Source: Plantago elongata (lineage: Eukaryota > Streptophyta > Magnoliopsida > Lamiales > Plantaginaceae). From it: a stretch of 64,000 bases of DNA. Location of the stretch: NCBI GenBank assembly GCA_036897095.1, contig JAYMSP010000059.1, forward strand, positions 34,245-98,244, read 5' to 3'. Below are positions 38,031 to 50,378 of the stretch, in pieces. The position numbers and the translations under genes were made by a program. The notes under the pieces were generated by a model. The model made no database searches. It was not told where the DNA came from and saw only the letters and a list, made by a program, of their open reading frames with translations. Positions within the stretch are counted from its first letter, which is position 1. The number at the start of each line of letters is the position of its first letter.

Positions 38031-39806
38031 ATGGGTGTTGATATTGAGGGGTGGAATCATGAGGATAAATCAATTGCTGCAGCTGTTTTAGGGACTAAAG
38101 CTTTTAACTTCTTGATGTCTAGCAAAGTCTCTGCTGAATGCTCACTCATGCCCAATGGGGATGGTGAGAAGTTGCAGAACAAGCTATTAGATCTTGTTGA
38201 GAGCCCTAATTCTGCCAATTTTAGCTGGAACTATGCCATTTTTTGGCAGCTTTCGCAGTCTAAGTCGGGGGACTTGGTATTGGGATGGGGGGACGGTTGT
38301 TGTCGCGAGCCTCGGGAGGATGAGGAGTCGGAAGTTACTCGATTCCTCAAAATGAGATTCGAGGATGACTCGCAACAGAGGATGAGGAAAAGTGTTCTCC
38401 AAAAGTTGAATTCTTTGTATGGTGAGGAGGATGAGGAGAGTTCTACTCTTGGATTGGATAAGGTCACTGAGACTGAAATGTTCTTCCTTGCTTCCATGTA
38501 CTTTACTTTCCCCAAGGGAGAAGGCGGTCCTGGGAGTTGTTTTCGATCTGGTGAGCCTGTTTGGATATCTGATGCCTTCAAGTCCACCACGGACTATTGC
38601 GCTAGGTCATTCTTAGCTAAGTTGGCTGGTATGCAAACGATAGTTCTTGTCCCGGTTGACATTGGGGTAGTTGAACTAGGCTCTGTTCGACGTATTCCAG
38701 AAAGCACGGAGCTGACCAAGATGATTGGGTCTACGTTCTCGTCGCATATGAGGGCCAAGCAAGTTGTACCTGTGGTGACAATATCCGATGAGAAAGAAGA
38801 TGATGTGTTTAAACCTGATCTAGTCGTAGGTAAGATTCCTCATGTTGTTCCCCACCAGGATTATAGTTCAGGTCATGGGCAGTTTAAAGAGAAACGCAAC
38901 TTCACGAAAGTGGTAGAGACGATATTGGAGCTAAGTTTAAATGGGAACAAGCCGTTGCCATTATCAAACACCCATAATGGTTTTCAGGGGCAGGCTGCAA
39001 CATGGGCACAGAATGGTAGTTTAAAGCCGTTGAACCTTGTTGAGTCATTTAGTCCTCACACCTCAGGTAAGAGTGTTCCGGGCCCTATTGCCAACGCGAC
39101 GAGGCAAGATTCTTGGCTTAACAGTTTCCAGCATCGGAAGTCAGCACAAATGCAAATTGATTTTAGTCGCCCAGTTATATCCCAGCCGCATGGTGTTCAT
39201 GAGGATGAGCACTCAGACGATGATGGTTCGGGCAAGGAAGAGTTTGCCGGAATATTGGAAGATGCAAGGGCTAAAAAACGCAGTCGAAAGGCATCTAATG
39301 GGAGAGAAGATGCCCTGAATCACGTATTGGCAGAGAGACAGCGGAGAGAGAAACTGAACCAACGTTTTTATGCACTGCGGGCTGTTGTGCCGACTATTTC
39401 CAAGATGGACAAGGCTTCCTTATTAGGAGATGCTATTGCTTACATAACCGAACTTCAGAAAAAGGTCAAGGACATGGAGGCTGAGACGGAAGAATCAGTC
39501 TCAGAGGCTCAGCCTAATAGACAAGTTCAAGATTCTGTCCCAAGGATCGATATTCAAGCAGGCTACGATGAAGTCACCTTGAAGGTTAACTGCAAGATGG
39601 ATACCCACCCTGCATCAAGGATCATCAAAGCAATCAATAATGCACATGCAACTGTCGTTGAGGCAAGATTCACTACAATAAATGAAAAAGTTTATCATAC
39701 GTTTATTGTAAAGTCACAAGGAGCAGAACGGCTAACCAAGGAGAAGTTCACAGAAGCATTCTCAGAAAAGTTGAACCCCTCACCGCAGTTGTCGTCTGTT
39801 GGCTAA
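38031..39806 (+). CDS. bHLH13: bHLH13/JAM2-like MYC-type transcription factor, single exon
   Basis: One uninterrupted 591-residue frame. I start at [13 protein letters not shown] because homologues begin just before this motif; the upstream in-frame extension has no ATG at its head and does not look like the family. Residues about 10-195 form the bHLH-MYC N domain with the JAZ-interacting region ([29 protein letters not shown]). Residues about 423-484 are the bHLH domain. In [12 protein letters not shown] the H-E-R contact residues for a G-box are all kept. The last 80 residues are ACT-like ([20 protein letters not shown]). No activation-domain sequence typical of MYC2 is evident. The best match is bHLH13/JAM2 (At1g01260), with bHLH17/JAM1 next. 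JAM proteins repress jasmonate responses in competition with MYC2. The absence of introns is normal for this group. Confidence 0.92.
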   Translation: MGVDIEGWNHEDKSIAAAVLGTKAFNFLMSSKVSAECSLMPNGDGEKLQNKLLDLVESPNSANFSWNYAIFWQLSQSKSGDLVLGWGDGCCREPREDEESEVTRFLKMRFEDDSQQRMRKSVLQKLNSLYGEEDEESSTLGLDKVTETEMFFLASMYFTFPKGEGGPGSCFRSGEPVWISDAFKSTTDYCARSFLAKLAGMQTIVLVPVDIGVVELGSVRRIPESTELTKMIGSTFSSHMRAKQVVPVVTISDEKEDDVFKPDLVVGKIPHVVPHQDYSSGHGQFKEKRNFTKVVETILELSLNGNKPLPLSNTHNGFQGQAATWAQNGSLKPLNLVESFSPHTSGKSVPGPIANATRQDSWLNSFQHRKSAQMQIDFSRPVISQPHGVHEDEHSDDDGSGKEEFAGILEDARAKKRSRKASNGREDALNHVLAERQRREKLNQRFYALRAVVPTISKMDKASLLGDAIAYITELQKKVKDMEAETEESVSEAQPNRQVQDSVPRIDIQAGYDEVTLKVNCKMDTHPASRIIKAINNAHATVVEARFTTINEKVYHTFIVKSQGAERLTKEKFTEAFSEKLNPSPQLSSVG

Positions 39807-41477
39807 TTACCTGTTTACTGGTTACATATTCTACAGAATTTACTCTATATGTAGTTCACAAGACATTTTGCCGAGTTTTTTGACAAACAGCAGTTAGTAC
39901 TATAGCTATACAAAGGTAAGTTTCTGACAGTAAAAATAGGCATATTTTTGTTTTTGCTAAGCATACACATTATGTTGTAAGAGCACCATAGTCGAATTTC
40001 ACCTGTTCAGTGACTTTCGATCTAATATCTAAATATAACTTGTTACATTTCACTTCCTTGGGTTTCTTATGAGGCTGCCTGCTTTTCTTATTGGATGATA
40101 CTTTTGTAGTTGAAAGTGTTGAAAACAAGAATCAAATATACTTTTGTTTTAACAAAAATTGCTCCATAGATATCATAGAAATAGCAGTGTATGTTGTAGT
40201 CAATTTAAGACACCTGAAAGTGAAAATGGACAACATGCTTCTGTAAGCATAGGGGAATTGCATTCTGGATCGCATGCTTCGATTTGCCATAATCAGCAAA
40301 TCGGAAATGTTGAAATAAAAGGAGTGCCGGTCATCTTTGAATAAATCGGATTATAAACAGGATTGAATCACATTTAAAAAAATGAATGAATCATACTCTA
40401 CAATGAACGGATCACAATCCAAAACATAGTAAATCGTGTTCCAAAAATCAAAGAACCAGCGTTATATGATCCTCAGGCGAATCGATTCTCCACAATCCAG
40501 AAGGAACCGAACTGCTTTCACGTTCAGAATGCTTGGGGTTGCTAGATTCTCTACTAGGAGGGTGGTCGGTAGCATGCACATGGGTCGTGTGAGTTTAATA
40601 CTAGTATACCCATTGAAAACGGATGCAAGGAACATGTGTACTGAACCAAGTAGTTGGTGATCAAAAATCAAATGAAACACGCAAGGTGTAGTTGTCAAAA
40701 CGTGTAGAATGTGGAAAGCAACTACCCGGCCCATCTTTATTCATGTTATTCGCATCTGGTCTGCTTTCTGCACATTTCTGTGAGCACGTTGTTATCTATT
40801 TCTTTAAAGTCTTCTTGCTATCATCATCTTTACCAACAGATCCATGCCACCATTGCCAAAAAAATATTACTTCTTAATTATGTTGACAGGCACTTCTACA
40901 AAGAATAATAGTATTTCTCTTGTCCCATAGATCCCTGCCAAATTAGTTGCTTGCCTTGTGTGCTCGTTCGCCAACTTTCTACAGTTTTTGCTTACCTTGG
41001 AGAATCAGCCTTCATAATGGATGCTTGCAGGATATTAGGAGACAAACCATTCCCATCAATTACATGTAGAATTCAAGAAAATGGTGTACCCATCAATTCA
41101 CATCTTGACAAAGTTGACATTTTGTCAAGGGGGAGAATACATGCCCAAGCTACATTGCAATGGAAAAATTCTACCTGGGCCGAATATATTGTACATATTC
41201 TACATCACAAGTTATGTTTAAATAAACTCAACTAATTAAAAGCTCTAGAACAACACAGCTGCCATCTAAATTCAAGGGACGAACAGCACTCCTATCGGTA
41301 CAAGTGTCTAGTTACCAGGTATAGAGCATGTAATAAAGCTTTATACTTGCAACTGACAATCCTCATAGAAGGCCCTGGACACGGACTGTACGCTTAAACT
41401 TCAGGCAGTTGATGTGATCATCGCCCATTACTTGTCTGCTTGAAGGTGGGGACTGGGGAGGTAATTATCGAAATAAT
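39807..41477. other. convergent spacer between bHLH13 and the PC4-Gag gene
   Basis: Bases 39807-40030 are likely the bHLH13 3' UTR. Two weak open stretches lie at 40159-40344 and 40951-41235. The latter has HLDKVDILSRGRIHAQATLQ and a polypurine CAAGGGGGAGAAT at about 41128, faintly retrotransposon-like. The rest holds no recognisable feature. The last 200 bases are the PC4-Gag 3' UTR. Confidence 0.45.
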
Positions 41478-44400
41478 TTAAACTTGCTCTGGTAAATCAG
41501 GAACTCCGGGAGTTCCATTTGCTGTCTCGGTGATGTTGGTGTCTGCCTCCCGAGTTCCATTTTCCTTTTCATTGCTCCTCTCTTGCTCTGGTATATCTGG
41601 AACTCTGGAAGTTCCATTTGCTGTCTCAGTGATGTTGCTGCCTGCATGCCAAGTTCCATTGTCCTTTTCATTGCTCCTCTCAATTGAGTTTGCCTCCGCA
41701 TGTGAGCGGAGAACTCTATTATCTTTACTTCTGCTCCTCTCGCAGCCTTCAAACTTACGGTCAGGACAGTCTCTTATGATGTGCCCATCTCTTTGACAAT
41801 TATAGCAAACTCTCCTTTTTTCCTTGTTGTTCACTTTAACTATGCCATCAGTCCTTTGATGCTTTAAATGACTCTTCTCATAGTTTGTCTCTCTCATATA
41901 GCGTCTACGAGACTCTTCTTCATCCTGAATACGGTGCATCAACACATTGAGGGACAAATGATCCTCATGCATCATTCTAACACGAAAGTCCTTCCAGGAA
42001 GGTGGGAGCTTGGAGACTATGACACTAATATGGAAGTTTTCATCTATCCAGGTCCCAGAGGACATTATAGAATCTGCAATCTTGTGAATTTCTTGAATCT
42101 GATCCTGAACTGATACCCCATCAGCCATCTGAAAATTAACATATTTGCTGATCTGAGACCTTTTTGTTCCAAAATCTTCATCATATACTAACTTTAGTTC
42201 TTCCCAGAGGTCTCGAGCACTGTATCGTTTTAGTGAATACAACTGGAAAAGACCGTCACACAAAGATTTTAAAATGTGCTGCCGGCACATATAATCATCA
42301 TCAACCCACCTCTCAATGTCTTCCTGGGTCTTAACCCTTTCATGAGAATTAGCCCCTCGACTGAAAGATACTCTAGGGCAGGGCTCAGCAAGAACATATA
42401 CAAGGTTCAACTGCTTCAAGAACAGTTCCATGTGAAGCCGCCAAGTATGGTAATTTTTTCCATCAAGACGAGCAGTTTGTATAGGAACCAGTTTTTCAGA
42501 ATGATTTGCATTGACTTCATAGAGCATGTTCCCTGGAGAGGGAGATACAGATGGCCTGGTAGAATCAACTACCATATGTTGTCTCTCAGCTGAAAACTCT
42601 TCATGTGAGCCAAATGTAGCGATTAACCTGGATCTGGTTTCATTTTGTTTGGTATTGGCAGGATCCTTCTGGTGAGAACCGGAAGCAATCACAGATCCAT
42701 ATGTGTTAACCTCGGTTCGTTGCCTCTTGCTAGGACAGTGTGCAGGGTTAATCAAATCAAGACTACATGCCTCATCTTGGACTTCGCTGTTATAAGCAGC
42801 AGAACCAGCTGATTTATTTGTAACTTTTCCATTGTTCTGCTCTGCAACAGCTTTCTTTCTGCATTTTAGGTGAAAGGCAGTGTATATTACTTGTATTTCT
42901 AGTTCACATAATTTTTATAATAAACGGATTTCACTGAGTAAAATATTTATGATTTTCTGCTAGAATGAAGTTATTTTTGTCAAATTCAGAAAATAACAAA
43001 ATCCTAACCTCACAAGAGATTCCATTTTCTCTATGGCTTCCTCTATTGAAGGAAAGTTATTCCTGAAGATTGACCATTCGGCACCAGTCAAGCTCATCCC
43101 TGAGTTAACACCTGAACAAAGACATTCATATAAATATAAAACCTAATCAAAAGACCAGAAATTAAGGGGGCATTCAAGTGAATGCATCAGGTAAGTATCC
43201 AAAATAAGAGCTGGTAAGTATGGAAACTGGAAAGATTGTACTTGTATCTAAAATCTCTGTTCTTGTAATATGTATTAATAGAAATCAGAATGTTTCAGTG
43301 TTTAAGAAACAGCAAATATATCACGTTTTCTATTTTGCACACGTCCGTCATTTGTGATGGAATCCCGGAATGAGACCATGGCTTTCCCATTTGAATCATA
43401 TACAGTCACTCTCTTTCGATCTGATAACTGCACATCCAAGATAGCAGCAGTGGTTAAAGACTGCAACACAACACAACTGATAACTAAAATATTAAGCATG
43501 CTATCAGACAGCTTAAATACAAGACCTCAAAATTAGGTCAGACTCAGCCCAGTATTGACAATAATTGTGACGTACGTAAGAGAGTAACTACTGGCAAAAA
43601 ACTCTTTAGCTGTTGCACACTAACAGCTTATATACATTTCTTATCACATTCTATATCCAAAGTTATTCAATGTAATGCTGCAATAAATTAGCCTCGCAAG
43701 CAACCATACATTGCAGTTTGTCATTTACAATCGATGTTGTGTGTAATCTGCTACTTTATTAATATTTTGCGCGTGTAACCTTCTTAGGCATGCAACCGGA
43801 CTATAGAACTATAAATGTGAAATTCTTAGGATAAACCAGTGTTCCTAACAATAGAGAAAACATAATCAACACCTCCAAAATTGTTCGGCACATTTCCCTA
43901 ATTTACTCTAGTCTGAAGCGGTTTTCCGTCCCTAATGCTTAGTAAACACTGTTCACTTAGACTTGCGCTTAATATATTCACCAATTAGGGCTTCAAACTT
44001 GTTATTTGCATCAGTTCGTTCCTATGATTAACATGAGATCTACATTTACTATTAAGAATGAAAAGAAAAACAAAGCAAAACGGCGATGATGATGACACTA
44101 AAATTAACAAACTAACATCACAATTAACTAGCTGAAGATTTCCAAATACATATGAAGCTAAAAACGAATTGAGAAATAAAATCAACCTGACAAATAAGCT
44201 TCCCTGCGTAATCCTTAGGCAATTCAGCACCGTCATTGTTTCCATCACCATTGTTAGCATCTGTTTTGTTATCGGCTCCTAAGAGGTTGCGCACAGCAGC
44301 GGAGAGAAGGAAAATGTCGACGAGCTGGCGAATTAGCTTCTGGACGGCGAAGCCGGAGAGGTCGAGGCCGAGGCGCTTGGCGGTGGCGGATCGGACGGAG

Positions 44401-44540
44401 AACTCGGTTGCCGTCTCCAAGTCGGATGTGGCGAGGATTTCGCGAACTGAGTCTTCGATTTTACTCCATGTTGATTCATTTAAGCTCACTGGTTCACCTT
44501 CTTCCATCATTGATTGGTTTGGAAGAGGTGACTGGCTCAC
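41478..44540 (-). CDS. PC4/KELP-like coactivator fused to copia-type Gag with zinc knuckle, 4 exons
   Basis: Exons 44540-44187, 43460-43325, 43111-43009 and 42858-41478 join in frame to 657 residues with GT-AG introns. Residues about 22-80 form a DEK-C-like helical domain (SKIEDSVREILATSDLETAT, EFSVRSATAKRLGLDLSG). Residues about 121-198 form a PC4/p15 single-strand-DNA-binding domain (LSDRKRVTVYDSNGKAMVSF, MSLTGAEWSIFRNNFPSIEE), the arrangement of KELP. A Lys/Ser-rich linker leads to a copia-type Gag domain at about 322-517 (LDGKNYHTWRLHMELFLKQL, VSKLPPSWKDFRVRM). A perfect CX2CX4HX4C knuckle CYNCQRDGHIIRDC lies at 549-562. Two 33-residue repeats end the protein. Exon 4 spans the end of PC4, the linker and all of Gag. 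The frame is intact throughout and no protease or reverse transcriptase follows, which argues for domestication. I recall a similar Arabidopsis protein (At4g00980). Confidence 0.88.
41481..41678 (-). repeat. two in-frame 99-bp tandem repeats at the 3' end of the PC4-Gag gene
   Basis: Units 41678-41580 and 41579-41481 encode 33 residues each. Both start RSNEK-NG and contain NITETANGT and VPD-PEQ. The period is a multiple of three, so the frame is kept. The unit is rich in Asn, Thr, Glu and Pro and is probably disordered. Confidence 0.85.
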
Positions 44541-46216
44541 TGTAAATTAATTGTTGAGGGTTTGGGGTTTTGATAGGAAGAAGATGTATTGATTTGGGTG
44601 GTTTTGTGTGTTCGTCTAGATTTTGCAAAACGAACGGAAACTTTGAGAGACTGTCTGGGAGAGAAGACTGCGTACTATTTATTCGTCCATTATAAAAAGA
44701 AATTTTAGATTACATTTTCGAATTGATCCAGAATACTTAAAAATTATAGGGGTTCTCGTCTTGACATATGTAATTGATAGAATTGTACAAATTTTTATAG
44801 GGTTTAAATCAATATAGTCGAATGTAACACAGTTGTATGAGTACATTCTTAATTAAAGAAGTTACAAATACCATCTCGTTCGTCCGTGTGATTTTATTAA
44901 AAATCTTGATTTAATTTCGTCATGTGGTTATGTGCATGATTTGAAGATTATTGGAACTTTGAAGAGTTATGAAAAAATTGTATGGTTTTTGAAAAAAATG
45001 AATTCAAATTTTAAAGTGAAAAGACCTCGTAAAAAGATAAAAAGTTTGCATATTGAGCAATTAGAAGACGAGGTGTTTCTGCATAAACTGACATATACAA
45101 CAAAAATACAAAAAAAAAAAGTTATATGATTTTTTAAAAGTGAATTTACAGTGAAAAACTTGTAAAATGAAAAAAAATGTGTTGATCGAGCATTTAGAAG
45201 GTGAGATGTGTTTATGTGCATGATTTGAAGATTATTGGAACTTTGAAGAGTTATGAAAAAATTGTATGGTTTTTGAAAAGGATGGATTTAAATTTTAAAG
45301 TGAATGACCTCGTAAAAAGATAAAAAGTTTGCATATTGAGCATTTAGAAGGCGAGGTGTTTATGCATAAATTGACATATACAACAAAAATACATAAAAAA
45401 GAAAAGTTATATGGTTTTTTAAAAGTGAATTTAAAGTGAAAAACTTGTAAAATGAAAAAAATGTGTTGATCGAGCATTTAGAAGGTGAGGTGTTTCTGCA
45501 TAAATCGACAGATATAACAAAAGGCATGAGCATTTGTAGTAAAACTATTTACAGGGTTGCATGGTCATTGAATTGATATAAGCCACCTCTTACTATACAT
45601 CCAGAAATAAAAAAGAAAAGGCGTTGTGTTATATATTCCACACCCTATCGGCCTCCCGTATCTGAACTAACTAATTACATAGGTTAACTAATTACATAGG
45701 TGTAATATACTTGTTTGATCCTCATTTCTCGTAAAGGTATATCTCATATAGGTCACATGGTTACATGGTACAACTGTTTCTATTTGTTATGTTTTGCAAT
45801 TTTTATGATGGATATTCAATGGGTGAGCATTGAAAGGAGAGTGTTTTACGAAACATTTTAACCATTAATGTTTCATTGAATGTTTCACTTGACTACTGAA
45901 TGCCCATAACGTATGTTGTTATTTCAACATTTGTATCTGCCTATAAAAGGTGTTTTGTATGATGAGAAAAGCCACAATTTTTAATCATATTTCAGTACGT
46001 ATATACATGCGTTTCTTCCTTTTCTTTTTTTCAGTTGTTTTAGATTAGGAATTCTAAAATTTCATTTGTTCACTAAGGATAGATACATGAGCTGAAAATT
46101 TTACTTTTTCTAAAGAATAAGATAATTACTTTTAAAAGTGTAAATCAGATAAGTGCTATAAAAATCATATTAACTTCTCGAGCAGCATAAACATAGTTAC
46201 AATTACGAGGATAAGT
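44541..46216. other. head-to-head spacer, PC4-Gag and GT77 genes
   Basis: Contains both promoters and a large tandem duplication at 44931-45500 (separate entry). The part nearest the GT77 gene (45560-46216) is AT-rich with no clear feature apart from possible leader sequence. Confidence 0.5.
44931..45500. repeat. two tandem copies of a 284-bp unit
   Basis: TGTGCATGATTTGAAGATTA occurs at 44931 and again at 45215, and the two 284-base units stay closely alike to about 45498. Inside each unit a shorter block around GAGCATTTAGAAGGTGAGG with GCATAAATTGACATATAC occurs twice, with one further copy at about 45473-45525. Short open frames are broken between copies. It looks like a young local duplication of old mobile DNA. 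Confidence 0.8.
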
Positions 46217-47752
46217 ATGAGAAAGTTAGTTGATCCAGATAAGAATGGTAAATGCAGTTGTAACACGCTTCACCCTGAACCTTCAAGCATAAAACACTGG
46301 TTAAAGAGCCGTGATGAATACCTTTTCGCGACAGTATTCGTGTTACTCACAATTGGTACTCTTGCGTATTATTTCTTTTCAGTCGAGGCCAATCATCCTG
46401 TAGTAAGTTAACTAGACCCGATATGATTAAGATTAAACATATGTATGTGTAGTATTATTGTGAACTGTGCTAACCATGTACAATGTTTTCATTTGTCAGG
46501 GCAATCAGAAGCTAAGAGCAGTGCAGGATCAAATGGATGAGGTTCTCATGAAAGCAGCTATGCCAGACAAAACTGTTATCATATGTCCACTAAATAAGGC
46601 ATGGATCGAGAAAGACTCTATGTTCGATATGTTTCTTGAGAGCTTCAGAATTGGGAATCAAACATCTGAGCTTCTAAAAAACTTGGTGGTTGTTGCTTTT
46701 GACAGTGAGGCATTTGATCATTGTTTAAGGTTAAATGTGACAACCTGTTATAATCTACCAACTGAAGGAACTAACTTATCAGATGAGGCCATTTTTGGGA
46801 GCCAAAACTATTTCCAAATTGTTTGGAGAAAGGTTGGTTTCCTACGAGATGTTCTTCAAAGGGGATATAACATCATCTTCACGGTATATACGTACATCTC
46901 GTTCTTGATCATGTATCTGATTTGGAAAGTTAACAAGTCATTCAGCTTACCAATTCTCAGTTTTAACAAACTTATTAGCTTTTTAATTCCATCATAAATT
47001 GTTCGTTTAGGATCAGCCAATGCATATGCTTCTGATTCATGTAAATTTTTGCTGATGTAGGACGCAGATGTGATGTGGTTACGGAATCCACTTACAGGAT
47101 TTCTTCCACATACTGAATTTCAAGTAAACAGTGATGTATATGTGGCAGGCAAAATGACTGATGTGGCTAATACAGGTCTCATGTATGTAAAATCGAGCAA
47201 TCGAACAATTGAATTTTTCAAATTCTGGTACGCCTTACGGGTGAATTATTCCTCATTCGCACACGATCAAGAAGCGTTTCGCAATGTAATGCATGACCCG
47301 TTCCTTAAGGAGATTGGTTTGGAGATCAAGTGTTTGGACACAGTTTTCTTTGGGGGGTTCTGTCAGCCTCATATCGACCTTCGTCTGGTTTACACGGTTC
47401 ATGCTATTTGTTGTATTGGGTTGCCAGACAAATTGCATGATCTCAGATTACTGCTTGATGACTGGAAAGCGTATATGTCTTTGCCAGGTGAGATTAGAAA
47501 CCTTCATCAACCAGGAGTATCTGTTCCTCAAATTTGCGGGTAAATTCACTAATAATACTCCACTTCTTTGCAACGTTTTAAACTTATTTCAAGTATTTTT
47601 AAGATCGGTTAGCTTAAAACCATAAAAATGTTATTAAAAATACTAAATCTGTGTTTTTGAAACTCTGATATCCTTAATTTATTTTTAGTACATTCGAATA
47701 ACTAAATCTGTGTTTCTTAATGTTATCATACAGGTCGAAAGTCAAGAAGTAA
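46217..47752 (+). CDS. GT77-type nucleotide-diphospho-sugar transferase, 4 exons
   Basis: Exons 46217-46402, 46500-46883, 47061-47539 and 47734-47752 join to 355 residues. The chain is a type II membrane protein: a short cytosolic tail, one membrane anchor at about residues 36-57 (YLFATVFVLLTIGTLAYYFF), then a luminal catalytic domain (DUF271/GT77). Motifs are KTVIICPLNKAWIEKDSMFD, IVWRKVGFLRDVLQRGYNII, the metal-binding DxD in DADVMWLRNP (from residue 191), HDQEAFRNV and GFCQ. The family transfers sugars such as arabinose, galactose or xylose in the Golgi; this subgroup (compare At4g15970 and At5g44820) has no settled substrate to my knowledge. The last coding exon is only 19 nt (end GSKVKK). 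At 355 residues it is near the usual length. Confidence 0.85.
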
Positions 47753-48613
47753 CATGCCAAAAATAAAAATAAAAACAGTGCATGAAATTAATGTTGCATA
47801 CGAGAATTAATATATATTTATCATTAATAATTTTTGTTGTAGTTTCAAATGTAATTAATACATTAACATAAGAGATGGATTTTTCCCTGCAGTGCAGAAT
47901 ACTGTAATTGTAGACTGTTTGTAGTCTAACATCATTTCCTTTTCAAAAGTAAAGTAACCTAAAGCATGGTGTTGTTAAGTGTCCCAAGTCGAATAATTTA
48001 ATTCAAGATCAAGTTTAATCAAGTCAGAATTTCTAACTCATCGCAAATAAGATTAAAATTGAATTTGAGCTCAATTAACTTGTGAAGGCTCGACTCGCAT
48101 AATAATATTTATGATTAAAATTAATATTACTTTACATATATAATGTCAATAAAAGTACACTTTGAAAAAAAATACACGTGGAGTTGAATGTAATAAATTA
48201 TTAACAACAAGGTTTCAAAAATAAACTCAAAAGGGATGTTTAAAGTGAAAATATGATTATGTTTTTAGCTATTTGCAAGTATAATATGACTTTAGTTTCA
48301 ATTGCACACTTATATAGGAGTATCAAATAAGTTTACTCGTCGTAAAAAAGTCGGATGATGTGGATGTTTATTTAACCAAATCAACACCTAAAAAGAAAGG
48401 TCATTGGAATCATGCTCTTTGCCTCATTCATTATAGTAGATGCGACAAAGTTGAAGCTTGGAAATGCCAAGCTGATGGGATAGCTACTCTAGTCTTTCCT
48501 CTCATCAACCCCATTTAGCTGCTACATTTTCACCCTTATTTATATGCATTCGTACTTTTCCATAGATTTTTAACCAAGTATTTTGTGCTAAATTTCATAA
48601 TCTTGTGTATCCA
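47753..48613. other. intergenic region upstream of CYP703A2
   Basis: AT-rich. Includes AAGCTTG/GAGCTC-rich phrases at about 47990-48110 typical of an old repeat. A TATTTATATG run at about 48537-48546 could be the CYP703A2 TATA box, about 70 bases before the ATG. No gene seen. Confidence 0.45.
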
Positions 48614-50314
48614 ATGATCACTGCCTCAAACTCTATGTTACTAGATGGTGTCATGTATTTGTGCATCCTAATTTATTTAGGTGTCATCGTCAAATTCATC
48701 TCGTCTGGGCTTAAAATTAAGGGAAGGGCCAGTGAACTCCCACCAGGCCCATCAAGGTGGCCAATATTTGGGAACTTGCTCCAGTTGAGCCAGTTGCCTC
48801 ATAGAGATTTGGCAGCTCTTTGTGTAAAATATGGGCCGCTGGTCTACATAAAACTGGGCCGCGTCGATGCTATCACCACCAACGATCCAGACATGATACG
48901 TGAAATACTGAGACACCAAGATGATGTGTTTGCCTCCCGGCCACGAACCTTAGCAGCGGAGCACCTGGCTTACGGATGTGGGGACGTTGCACTGGCTCCT
49001 CTCGGTCCAAAATGGAAGCGTCTGCGAAGAATTTGCATGGAAAATTTGCTTACAACTAAAAGGCTTGATTCATTCTCGGCCCACCGGGCTGATGAGGCCC
49101 AACACCTTGTGAAGGATGTTTGGGACATGGCCCAAAAGGATGAGGAAGTTAATCTAAGAGAAGTGTTGGGTGCATTTTCAATGAACAATGTGACTAGAAT
49201 GTTGTTGGGGAAACAATACTTTGGTGTTGGATCAGCAGGCCCACAGGAAGCCACAGAGTTCATGCACATAACACATGAGCTCTTTCGTCTTTTGGGCTTG
49301 ATTTACGTGGGTGATTATCTGCCCATTTGGAGGTGGATCGACCCATATGGATGTGAGAAGAAAATGAGGGGGATCGAGAAGAAAGTTGATGATTTTCATG
49401 CGAACATCATTGCAGAACACAAAATTAAGAGACAAGAGCAAGGAGCTAGTGATGAAGGTGATATGGATTTTGTTGATGTCTTATTGTCTTTGCCAGGTGA
49501 AGATGGCAAGGAACACATGGATGATGTAGAGATCAAAGCACTAATTCAGGTATCACAACACTTGCCATCTAATTTATAAACACTTGAAGTAGCATGCCCA
49601 TAGTGTCAAATTTAGATGTATCCAAATAAGTAGGTAATGTGTGGTGACTATATTTGCATGAATATATGCGGTCAGGATATGATCGCGGCAGCAACTGATA
49701 CGTCTGCAGTGACAAATGAATGGGCAATGGCAGAAGTTATTAAGCATCCACGCATCCTTAAAAAAGTCCAGGAGGAGCTTGACAAGGTTGTGGGACACGA
49801 CCGCATGGTTGTGGAGTCTGATTTGGCACACCTTAACTACTTGCGTTGCATCGTGCGAGAAACATTTCGTATGCATCCGGCTGGACCATTTCTCATCCCT
49901 CACGAATCCACCCAACCCACCACGATCCATGGGTACTACATCCCAGCAAAGACACGGATATTCATCAACACCTATGGGTTGGGGCGGAATACCAACATTT
50001 GGGACAACGTGGAAGAGTTCTATCCCGAGAGACACTTGACATCTGATGGGAGCCGGGTAGAGATAAGCCATGGGCCTGATTTCAAGATTTTGCCATTTAG
50101 TGCGGGGAAGAGGAAATGCCCCGGAGCACCACTTGGCGTAACACTTGTGCTCATGGCATTAGCTCGACTTTTGCATTCATTTGACTGGACCCCTCCCCGC
50201 GGTTTGAATCCTGGAGATATTGATACAACTGAGGTTTATGGGATGACTATGCCCAAAGCACAAGCTTTAGTTGCCACTGCTAGGCCAAGATTAGCATCCC
50301 ATCTGTATAAGTAA
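48614..50314 (+). CDS. CYP703A2: cytochrome P450 CYP703A2-like, 2 exons
   Basis: Exons 48614-49549 and 49676-50314 give 524 residues. The N terminus is a membrane anchor (LLDGVMYLCILIYLGVIV) followed by the proline hinge LPPGPSRWPIFGN. The I-helix AAATDTS starts at about residue 316 with the oxygen-binding threonine. The ExxR pair is E374/R377. The heme loop is FSAGKRKCPG (453-462) with cysteine C460. The chain matches CYP703A2 (At1g01280) nearly end to end, including NVTRMLLGKQ and GDMDFVDVLLSLPGE. CYP703A enzymes hydroxylate lauric acid in-chain in the endoplasmic reticulum of the anther tapetum for sporopollenin of pollen walls. Usually one copy per plant genome. I chose the first ATG (MITASNSMLL); no earlier in-frame ATG lies next to the hydrophobic anchor. 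Confidence 0.95.
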
Positions 50315-50378
50315 CTTGTAACATATTTTACATCAAATTTCAATTTTCAATAAAACTCAAATCTATATTATCTAATAA

